A program made the position numbers and the translations under genes. Below are positions 16,650-24,213 of a DNA stretch of 64,000 nucleotides, one piece after another. Within the stretch, counting starts at the first letter, position 1; the number at the start of each line of letters is the position of its first letter. Source of the stretch: VRUE01 sp963725085 (GTDB lineage Bacteria > Actinomycetota > Thermoleophilia > Solirubrobacterales > 70-9); the NCBI GenBank assembly GCA_963725085.1, contig CAVRXM010000001.1, forward strand, positions 744,001 through 808,000. Reading direction: 5' to 3'. Below the pieces are notes generated by a model. That model was not told where the DNA came from. It did not search any database and saw only the letters and a list, made by a program, of their open reading frames with translations.

Positions 16650-17318
16650 GTGCGGCAATGTTCGACAAATCGAGATCTTTCGTTGGCGCTTCCTGATCTC
16701 GAACAGCAGCGGATCCGCCGGGCTTTGGTTTCGGTCATCGCCGAGAAGGGCTACGCGGCGACGAGTCTGGAGGATTTGCTCGATCGCGCCGAGATCGATC
16801 TGCCGACGTTCGAGCGATCGTTCACCAGCCTCGACGAGTGCTTTGTCGAGGTCTGGAAGGCGTACATTCACACCCTCGCCGAGCCTCTGCTCGCAGCCTA
16901 CTCGGCGCAGCCGACCTGGCGGGACGGCATGCGATCGTTCCGCTGGGAGCTTTGCCGCCTGATTCTCGAGGACCACCTGCGAGCGCGCATCTGCATGGTC
17001 GAGGTCAACTACGGCGGCGATTTGGCTCAGGGGACTCGCGACCTGGTTCTCGGCGCCTACGTCGAGTTGGTCCACCTGGGGCGGCAGGAAGCGGGATCGA
17101 GGCCCAGCGTCCGTCGCGAGCAGGCCGAGGCCGTGGTTGGGGCGATCTGGGATCGGGCCGGGCGCATCATCAAGGCTGGGGACGATGAGGCGTTCGTCGA
17201 CGACGTGCCCGAACTGCTCTACCTGATCTTCCTGCCCTATCTAGGACCCGCGGTCGCCCAGGAGGAGTTGCGGCGCGGCCGCGAGGATCTCGAGCGCTTC
17301 AAGCGCGACCTTCTCTAG
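16650..17318 (+). CDS. TetR-family transcriptional regulator (first of three)
   Basis: The 222-residue protein has an N-terminal HTH (about 20-65): IRRALVSVIAEKGYAATSLE, DLLDRAEIDLPTFERSF, where the usual T-F-Y is replaced by PTFERSF, then a ligand-binding helical domain ending PYLGPAVAQEEL and a charged tail. The start is GTG 16650. No ligand or target can be named. It is followed by two more TetR genes on the same strand, without an enzyme or pump beside them. Confidence 0.82.
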   Translation: MRQCSTNRDLSLALPDLEQQRIRRALVSVIAEKGYAATSLEDLLDRAEIDLPTFERSFTSLDECFVEVWKAYIHTLAEPLLAAYSAQPTWRDGMRSFRWELCRLILEDHLRARICMVEVNYGGDLAQGTRDLVLGAYVELVHLGRQEAGSRPSVRREQAEAVVGAIWDRAGRIIKAGDDEAFVDDVPELLYLIFLPYLGPAVAQEELRRGREDLERFKRDLL

Positions 17319-17400
17319 CCGCGGAAACCTAGAGGCAGGTACGCGGATATGTACAGCGATCTACGACAACGATGCGGCCTCAGGGCGCTATCCTCGCCTC

Positions 17401-18099
17401 GTGGAGGCAATTCCGGGTCAATTTGAGCGCCTTCCGATTGGAGGAGATCGCGGTCGCGCGGAAATGCTCGCGCGCGATCCGCGCGAGCGAATCCTCGTCG
17501 CCATGGCTGAGATGGTCGCCAAGCGCGGGTACCACGGCGCGACGATCGAGCACATCGTCAAGCGGGCGGGGGTCTCCCGCCCGACCTTTTACGAGTATTT
17601 CGACAACCGAGAAGACTGTCTGCTTGCGGGCTTCGACGAGGCGGCGGTCGAATTGCAGCAGGGGATGGAAACGGCGGCCGAGGAAGCAGGCGACTGGCCC
17701 GACCAGGTGCGGTCGGCGCTCGCCGCCTTTTTGGAATACGCGGTCACAAACCCCGCCCTGGCCCGGACCTGCATCGTCGAGTCGGTGACGGCCGGCCCGG
17801 TGGCGATGGAACACTACGAGCGGGCATTGCGGACCTTGGTCCCGCTCTTCCGCCTCGGTCGCAACTTCGGTGAAGCGAACGGCGAGCTGCCCGACGACCT
17901 CGAGGACCTCATCATCGGCGGCCTCGTCTGGATGGTCCATCAGCGCCTTCTGCGCAATGAAATCGACGAGATTCGGGCCCTGCTCCCGACGATGCTGGAA
18001 TTCGCCCTCCCCCCGTACATGGACGAGCAGCGCGCCGCAGCCGCGATCGCCCGAGCCCAGGGGTCGGCCGCCAGGCGGGCCGAGCTTCGTCGTAGCTAG
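17401..18099 (+). CDS. TetR-family transcriptional regulator (second of three)
   Basis: The 232-residue protein has a well conserved HTH: MAEMVAKRGYHGATIEHIVK, RAGVSRPTFYEYFDNREDCL, followed by nine or so helices with a C-terminal PYMDEQRAAAAIARA. The binding domain shares its arrangement with the third regulator, including the hydrophobic PALARTCIVE helix. Start GTG 17401. The C-terminal Ala/Arg tail is short and basic. Confidence 0.86.
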   Translation: MEAIPGQFERLPIGGDRGRAEMLARDPRERILVAMAEMVAKRGYHGATIEHIVKRAGVSRPTFYEYFDNREDCLLAGFDEAAVELQQGMETAAEEAGDWPDQVRSALAAFLEYAVTNPALARTCIVESVTAGPVAMEHYERALRTLVPLFRLGRNFGEANGELPDDLEDLIIGGLVWMVHQRLLRNEIDEIRALLPTMLEFALPPYMDEQRAAAAIARAQGSAARRAELRRS

Positions 18100-18125
18100 A
18101 GTCCGCCGGCCGCGTTGCCGGCGCT

Positions 18126-18812
18126 ATGGTCACGCCCGTTGTGAGTCAAGCGGCAGGCAGCGAACCAAATGATCCCCGCATTCTCGGCCCGCTGCACGGC
18201 GGCCGGCACAGCATCCCTCCTGACGTCCTCTCTCACCATCAGCGCGAGCGCCTGCTGGCGGCGCTCGCTTCGTGCGTTGCCGAGAACGGTTACAACGCGA
18301 CGACGGTCGCCCAGATAACGAGCGCCGCTTCTGTTTCGAGGCGGACGTTCTACGAGCACTTCGACGGCAAGGAGGAGTGCTTCGTCGCCGCCTACGAGGC
18401 GCTCGACCGATATATCGAAACGCTCATGAAAGAGGCCGCCGGGGACAGTGAGGAGTGGCCGGACCGGGTGGCGGCCGCCGTCAGGGCGGTGATCGCCTTC
18501 CTCGCCTCGCGGCCGAATCTCGCCCGCATCTACCTGGTCGAGGTTGCCGTGGTCGGAGAGGCCGCCAACGCTGCACGCGAAAAGACCACAACGCGGTTCG
18601 TCGGGCTGCTCGAGCCCGGGCGTCGCCTGCGGGAAGTCGATCCCGGGGTCGAGGAGGGCTTGGTCGGCGGGGTCGTGACCCTGCTTGGCAGGCGGGTGCT
18701 GAACGGGGAAGCCGACCAACTCGATGCCTTTGCGCCTGCCGTGATCGAGTTCGTTCTGAGTCCCTACCTTGGGGTTGACGAGGCGCGCGCGGTCATCGCC
18801 CGCGGCTCCTAG
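18126..18812 (+). CDS. TetR-family transcriptional regulator (third of three)
   Basis: The 228-residue protein has a ~35-residue leader, then the HTH LLAALASCVAENGYNATTVA, QITSAASVSRRTFYEHFDGK. The ligand domain has RPNLARIYLVEVAVVGEAAN and ends YLGVDEARAVIARG. It lies 26 bp after the second regulator and shares its C-terminal pattern, suggesting duplication. A true start further in (for example near 18170) is possible because the leader is not conserved in style. Confidence 0.85.
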   Translation: MVTPVVSQAAGSEPNDPRILGPLHGGRHSIPPDVLSHHQRERLLAALASCVAENGYNATTVAQITSAASVSRRTFYEHFDGKEECFVAAYEALDRYIETLMKEAAGDSEEWPDRVAAAVRAVIAFLASRPNLARIYLVEVAVVGEAANAAREKTTTRFVGLLEPGRRLREVDPGVEEGLVGGVVTLLGRRVLNGEADQLDAFAPAVIEFVLSPYLGVDEARAVIARGS

Positions 18813-18990
18813 CCATCTCCCGCGCGGTCGGGGGCGCCAGCGGCCCTCATCCGCAGGCGGTCCCTGGTGGGCATGGTCAAAACCTAGTCTCGGTTGACCC
18901 GATGTTCACTGGTAGGACTTCACAGCAGTTGAATGACCGGTCAATTGATGCCGGACATCGGGGGATATCGGGGAACAAGGAGATCGGAGC

Positions 18991-19262
18991 ATGATCATCA
19001 CCACCGCCACTGCGGAGGCAGCCGTCCTCACCCGTCTGCTCGATGAGCACCCCGGCGACTATCGCTCCAGGATCTCTCGCGGGAGGTCGCCGACGGCCTC
19101 GATGAGCCTACCGTCGAGCGGGCGATCGACAACCTCACGGCGGCCTGTTTCCTGAGCCTCGAGGGCTCCAGCGTCGTGGCGAACCCGGCCGTGGTCAGCT
19201 TCGATCGGAATCCTCCAGCACGATCCCAACATCTCCCGCGCCGCTTCCATACCCAATTCTAG
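18991..19262 (+). pseudogene. Small winged-helix-like protein gene, frame broken
   Basis: ATG 18991 with AGGAG upstream begins MIITTATAEAAVLTRLLDEH and then PGDYRS. At about 19066 the frame makes sense only one base over: LSREVADGLDEPTVERAIDN, LTAACFLSLEGSSVVANPAV. Joined, it looks like a ~75-residue winged-helix fold of the kind often next to TetR genes in this bacterial group. Both the family and the break are my reading; the end is ragged. Confidence 0.4.
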
Positions 19263-19406
19263 GTCTTCATTCGAAGATCTCTCGGAGGGCGAGACTTCGG
19301 CTCTGCAGCAGGGTTTTCTATCCTGCAGTGCTTGCCAATCCGCGAGGTACGCCAGCGTTTATGCCGGTACATTGCTTGCATTTCGGAAATAGAGATGGCA
19401 GTATCT
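19263..19406. other. Upstream region of the four-gene giant-protein operon
   Basis: No gene. It holds an AT-richer stretch (about 19360-19400) that could contain the promoter; I cannot assign -35 and -10 boxes with confidence. Confidence 0.25.
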
Positions 19407-19434
19407 CCCCGTCCGCCGGGGGAGGCGGACGGGG
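19407..19434 (+). promoter_or_regulatory. Strong leader hairpin before the giant-protein operon
   Basis: CCCCGTCCGCC (19407-19417) pairs perfectly with GGCGGACGGGG (19424-19434) around a GGGGGA loop, an 11-bp GC stem about 75 bases before the GTG start at 19510. No T-run follows, so it may be a leader structure or attenuator rather than a simple terminator. Confidence 0.5.
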
Positions 19435-19509
19435 ATGCGAGACAGAACGCGGGGTCCGGAACAGGCCGGCCCGGTTGCAGCGGTGAATCAGGGAACAGGA
19501 GATGAGCCA

Positions 19510-22500
19510 GTGAAGAACGGGGAATCGCGGTTCGCGGATTTGAGCCGGGACCCCGCCTCCGGGCGTCCTTCGAAGCTTCGCCTGTGGATGGTGGCGCTGG
19601 CGGCCTTGGCCACGTTCGCGGCCGTGTGCGCTCCGGCCGCCCATGCTTCGGTAGGCGTGGTTGGGTGGATTGGTGACGAAACGGGCTTTGGCAGCAAGGG
19701 CGGTGAATTCAACAATCCGCATGACATTGGAGTCAACAGCTCCGGCGCGGGCCCCGCGAATCCCGGTGACATCTACGTAGTCGACGAAAGAAATAATCGC
19801 ATCGAGCGCTTCGACTCCGCAGGCAATTTCATCAGCGCCTGGGGCGCGAACGTGGTGACGCCCTCCGTCACCGAGGTGCAGGTGATCACAGTGGACGCCA
19901 CCGGCGGGACTTTCAAACTGAAATTCGAAGGGGAAGAAACCGCACCCATCTCCGAGTCCGCCACGGCGGGCCAAGTTCAAACGGCGCTTCTCACCGGGAT
20001 ATTGAAGCTCGGCGGCAATGAATTTCCTCGCAGTATCTTGGTCAGCGGCGCCACCGGCGGTCCATGGACGGTGACCTTCAAAAACCAGGAAGGGGCCTCC
20101 TTCGCCGGGACCAACGTGGAACAGATCCAGGGCGACCCCACGGAACTCACCGGCGGTGGCGCAACGATCGGAGTCACCACACAAACCCAAGGCTCCGGTG
20201 AATTCCAGATCTGCACCGTGGCGGCGAACTGCCTGGGGGGAACGGAAACCGGCGCGGCAAACGAAGGCGACAACGCCAAGAACGGCTCCCTTGGCCACCC
20301 CCAGTCGATCGCAGTCGACGGTGACACCGGCAACGTCTATGTCTCGGATCGGGACGGCCGCCGGATAGGCGAGTACGACGGCGAAGGGAACTTCATCCGA
20401 TCCTTCGGCTGGGGCGTCGACGCCAGTGAACCGGGCGAAGAATACGAGATCTGCGAAGGGGCGGACCGCTGCCGGCAGGGCGCGAACAACGGGGCCGGAG
20501 TCGGCCAGATCGGCAAGTACACCGGCAGCGAAGTCCTCGGGATAGCAGTAAGCCAGCCGAACGGCGAAGAAGAAGTCGGCACAGTGTTCCTCGCGGACTC
20601 GGTGAACCGCCGCGTCAATACCTACAAGCTCGACGGCACGGAACCGTCGTCCTTCGGCTCCGCAGCTCAGTTCGGCGGCGTCCAGCCCACCAGGATCGCC
20701 GTTGGCCCCGGCGGTGTCGTCTACGCCTCCAACTCCAACGGAAACTCCGAGGTCGAGCGCTATGACACGGGAACAGCCGAATTCCTGCCGCCGATCCTCG
20801 CCTCCGCGGCGGGCGTGAACGAGCAGGAGAAAGTCCATTTCGAAGGATTCGTCACCGGCGACAAGTACACGCTGACCTGCCCCAACTCCGAAACGACCGC
20901 GGAAATCGAATGGCGCCAGACCGCCTTCCAACACCGCGAAGAAATGAAAAAAGGCCTGGAAGCGAAGTGTGGTCCCAGCTTCACGATCTCGGGCAACGCG
21001 ACCAACACGTTCGTCACATTCACGGGCAACTTCGCCGAAACGAACCCGCCGCAGATGACGTGCACGCGGGTGAGCGGCTCCGGCAACTGCTCAGTCACCA
21101 CAGAATTGGGAGGTGCGGCGCCAACCACCAACGCGCTGCTCGTCGGCTCCACCTCCGGGCTCGTCGTCTCCGATTCGGGAGTCCTCTATGTCCTACGTGA
21201 TCCGGTCAACGGGCCGACCGTCGTGCAGCAGTTCAACCAGCCGGCCGAACCAGCGGCCCCAACCGCAGCCGACGCCACCCTCGGCGGGACGGCGGGCTTT
21301 GGCTTCGTTCAGGGATTCGGCCTCGACCCGGCTGCGGGGACCATCTACGTCGCCGCGACCAGCAGCATCGTCGGACTGAGCAGCGCCGGTCACCGCGTGT
21401 ACTACCTCAACGAACTGATCGAACCCACGGCGACGGTCGACGAAGTCACCGGCACTACAAGCAGCGCGGCGACGGTCCACGGAACGATTGACCCGAACGA
21501 ATCGGTGCCCCTGTATCCGCATCCGCCGGGAACGACGTATCGCCCTGAATTCAAACTCAGTTCAGACCCGACCTGGACCCCGTTCGGGGGCTTCACGGCC
21601 GTGACCTCGCCAGGCCCGCCGACGCCGGTCACAACGGGCCTGACGGAATTGACGCCGAAACATTCATACGAAGTTCGCTATGTCGCGAGGAAGCAGTATT
21701 CAGAAGCTGCATTCCCGGGGGCGGCCGAAGAGTTCACCACCCTTGGCGATCGGCCGCGGATCGACGGAATCTGGGCCACTGAAGTGAGGGAAACATCGGC
21801 CACCCTCCACGCCCGGATCAATGGGCTCGAAACCCCGAGCACGTACTGCTTCGAATACGGGACGGGCGAAACCTACGGTAGGTCGGAGCCGAACTGTGAG
21901 CCGGGCGGCGAAGTCCCGCTCGGCGGGGAAGTCGAGGCCCACCTCACCGGCCTGGTGGCCGGCACGACCTACCACTTCAGGGTTGTGGCGACGAACTCAT
22001 ACGGAAAGACGGATAGCGCAGATCAGACCTTCGATTTCTCGCCGTCCAGGGGTTGCCCGAACGACGCGGTCCGCCAGCAGACCGGCGCGGCCTACCTGCC
22101 CGATTGCCGGGGCTACGAGCTGGTCAACCCACCACAGCTCGGCGGGGCCGCGCTGCTCCCGGTCGGCCCCGCGTCGCCATCGGGGCAGGGGCGCCTCTCC
22201 TTCACAGCGCTCCTCAGCGCGATCCCGGGCGCCGGCGAACCGCTGAATGGCTCCCTCTCTGGAGACTTCTACGTTGCCAGCCGCACCCTGTCCGGATGGA
22301 AGACCAAATACGTCGGCATCCCGGGCTACGAATCGATATCGCAGGGCGGGGCGCCGGACAACTCGTTCTCGATCTCAGGACCGGAACCGGCGGAACTCGG
22401 CAGCGAAGGTGCGTCGTCAATCCTGACCGATACGAAGATGAGCCATTTCGTGGTCTGGGACACCAAAGGCGCGGGCGGCATCCTCGCCGCCAGCGAACTC

Positions 22501-24213
22501 GCGGGTTCCTCCGCTCCCTTCGTCTACGACAACGAAGGTAACTTCGTGACTCGTCTGCCCACGAATCTGGAAGAACTTCCAGGTGAAGAGGAAACCCCAC
22601 CCCGTGACCTGACCCAGGGCGGCTTCTACGGCTCGGGAAGGATCTCCGGGGACTTCAGCCACTACATCTTCTCCTCGCGCGAACTCGCCTTCGCGCCCGG
22701 TGGCGAGACGGAACCCCCGTACCCGGGCTCGCTCTACGACAACGACCTGTCGACCGGCTCGGTCACCGTGATCTCTGAAACCGAAGCCGGGGACCCGATC
22801 AAAGAGGATCCCCTCGGTGCCGGCGGCAGCCAGGAAATCATCCTGAGCCGCTTCGTGTCCGAGGACGGCTCACACGTCCTGATGTCAACCAGGGGAGCGT
22901 TTGAAGAATGGCTCAAATATGAAGGGTGTCCGTTTCCTGCCTGTGGCAATAACGGCCCGCATTACCAGCATCTCTATATGCACGACTCGAGCGCAGGGAA
23001 GACCTACGAAGTCTCGTGGGATTCGCTGACCGATGAAAACGTCGCAGTCACGTACGAGGGCGTGGCAGAAGACGGGCAAAAAGTCTTCTTCACGACTCCC
23101 ATACAGATGACCGGAGAAGATCACGACTCGAGCATCGACCTGTACATGTGGAGCGAGGCGACCAACTCCGTAAACCTCATCTCTGTGGGTGCTGGGGCCG
23201 GCAATTCCGACTCGTGCACTCCGGAACTGCGCACACGAACCTTCCAAGAAGGTGGCACGGAAATCTCCTGGACCAAAAAGTGCGGCGTCGAAGTCGTGCC
23301 GTTCCGGCCTACCCACTGCTCGGCCAAACCGTGTGAAAAACAGGTGGCCAACCCCGGGGGATACGGATCACACCAGCAGCCGATCGACTCGTCGATCGCC
23401 TCTGACACCGGGGAAATCTACTTTTACTCCCCCGAGATCCTCGAAAGCGGTCATGGGGTACCCGACTCGCGAAACCTGTACGTCTATCGCAACGGCTCAC
23501 CCCAGTTCGTGGCGAGGTTCAGTCCGTCCAGACCGATCATCCGGATCAATGTCTCCAGTCACGGTACGAATATCGGACTCCTCACCGCCAGCAGGCTGAC
23601 CTCCTACGACAACGCAGGTAAGACCGAGATGTATGTCTACGATCCTGAAGTGCGGACCATGACGTGCGCGTCCTGCGTCCCAGACGGGTCACCGCCCACC
23701 TTCGACGTCGAAGGCTCCGAAGACGGGCGCTTCATGAGCGACGACGGCCGCGCCTTCTTCGCCACCAAGGAATCCCTGGTCCCACGTGATGGGAACGGCA
23801 TCAACGACGTCTACGAGTTCGTCGGCGCGCGCGCGCAGCTGATCAGCTCCGGAACTGGGAGCCAGGAAGGCACTGAACTGGAGCACAGGGGACTCATCGG
23901 CGTGACTGCGAACGGCGTCGACGTCTTCTTCTCGACCTACGACACGTTGGTCGGCCAGGACGAAAGCGGTGGCGTGTACAAGTTCTACGACGCCCGCACG
24001 AACGGAGGCTTCCCATTCAACAAACCGCCGGCGCCGTGTGAAGCTGCTGACGAGTGCCATGGGCCGGAAAGCCTGCCGGCGGCCCCGCTCCAGTTCGGCA
24101 CCGGCCAGGACCTCGGCGAAGGTGGGAACGTCAATGCCGCCGCGAAGAAGAAGAAGAGCAAGCACCGGCGGCACCACAAGCACCGACGGCACCACAAGAG
24201 GAGAGGGCGATGA
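19510..24213 (+). CDS. Giant secreted NHL/FN3/TolB-propeller protein (cassette 1, protein A)
   Basis: GTG 19510 with AGGAG at 19497-19501 decides the start (1,567 aa). A signal peptide (WMVALAALATFAAVCAPAAHA) is followed by NHL repeats (GEFNNPHDIGVNSSG, GDIYVVDERNNRIERFDSAG, and later blades to nt ~20760). An inserted beta domain at nt ~19880-20150 contains VQTALLTG and GGPWTVTFKN. Two FN3-like domains lie at nt ~21430-22040. A Cys junction follows (CPNDAVRQQTGAAYLPDCRG, nt ~22057), then a TolB/PD40-like region to nt ~23990, CEAADECHGP, and a KKKKSKHRRHHKHRRHHK tail. It has no catalytic motif, so an extracellular structural or binding role is inferred. The stop overlaps the next ATG (ATGA). 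Glu codons are mostly GAA, unlike the flanking genes. Confidence 0.85.
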   Translation: MKNGESRFADLSRDPASGRPSKLRLWMVALAALATFAAVCAPAAHASVGVVGWIGDETGFGSKGGEFNNPHDIGVNSSGAGPANPGDIYVVDERNNRIERFDSAGNFISAWGANVVTPSVTEVQVITVDATGGTFKLKFEGEETAPISESATAGQVQTALLTGILKLGGNEFPRSILVSGATGGPWTVTFKNQEGASFAGTNVEQIQGDPTELTGGGATIGVTTQTQGSGEFQICTVAANCLGGTETGAANEGDNAKNGSLGHPQSIAVDGDTGNVYVSDRDGRRIGEYDGEGNFIRSFGWGVDASEPGEEYEICEGADRCRQGANNGAGVGQIGKYTGSEVLGIAVSQPNGEEEVGTVFLADSVNRRVNTYKLDGTEPSSFGSAAQFGGVQPTRIAVGPGGVVYASNSNGNSEVERYDTGTAEFLPPILASAAGVNEQEKVHFEGFVTGDKYTLTCPNSETTAEIEWRQTAFQHREEMKKGLEAKCGPSFTISGNATNTFVTFTGNFAETNPPQMTCTRVSGSGNCSVTTELGGAAPTTNALLVGSTSGLVVSDSGVLYVLRDPVNGPTVVQQFNQPAEPAAPTAADATLGGTAGFGFVQGFGLDPAAGTIYVAATSSIVGLSSAGHRVYYLNELIEPTATVDEVTGTTSSAATVHGTIDPNESVPLYPHPPGTTYRPEFKLSSDPTWTPFGGFTAVTSPGPPTPVTTGLTELTPKHSYEVRYVARKQYSEAAFPGAAEEFTTLGDRPRIDGIWATEVRETSATLHARINGLETPSTYCFEYGTGETYGRSEPNCEPGGEVPLGGEVEAHLTGLVAGTTYHFRVVATNSYGKTDSADQTFDFSPSRGCPNDAVRQQTGAAYLPDCRGYELVNPPQLGGAALLPVGPASPSGQGRLSFTALLSAIPGAGEPLNGSLSGDFYVASRTLSGWKTKYVGIPGYESISQGGAPDNSFSISGPEPAELGSEGASSILTDTKMSHFVVWDTKGAGGILAASELAGSSAPFVYDNEGNFVTRLPTNLEELPGEEETPPRDLTQGGFYGSGRISGDFSHYIFSSRELAFAPGGETEPPYPGSLYDNDLSTGSVTVISETEAGDPIKEDPLGAGGSQEIILSRFVSEDGSHVLMSTRGAFEEWLKYEGCPFPACGNNGPHYQHLYMHDSSAGKTYEVSWDSLTDENVAVTYEGVAEDGQKVFFTTPIQMTGEDHDSSIDLYMWSEATNSVNLISVGAGAGNSDSCTPELRTRTFQEGGTEISWTKKCGVEVVPFRPTHCSAKPCEKQVANPGGYGSHQQPIDSSIASDTGEIYFYSPEILESGHGVPDSRNLYVYRNGSPQFVARFSPSRPIIRINVSSHGTNIGLLTASRLTSYDNAGKTEMYVYDPEVRTMTCASCVPDGSPPTFDVEGSEDGRFMSDDGRAFFATKESLVPRDGNGINDVYEFVGARAQLISSGTGSQEGTELEHRGLIGVTANGVDVFFSTYDTLVGQDESGGVYKFYDARTNGGFPFNKPPAPCEAADECHGPESLPAAPLQFGTGQDLGEGGNVNAAAKKKKSKHRRHHKHRRHHKRRGR

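Noticed and set aside
19435..24213. Start of the first giant protein at ATG 19435
   Set aside because: This ATG lies just after the leader hairpin and has no ribosome site. GTG 19510 has AGGAG at the right distance and is followed by a normal signal peptide.
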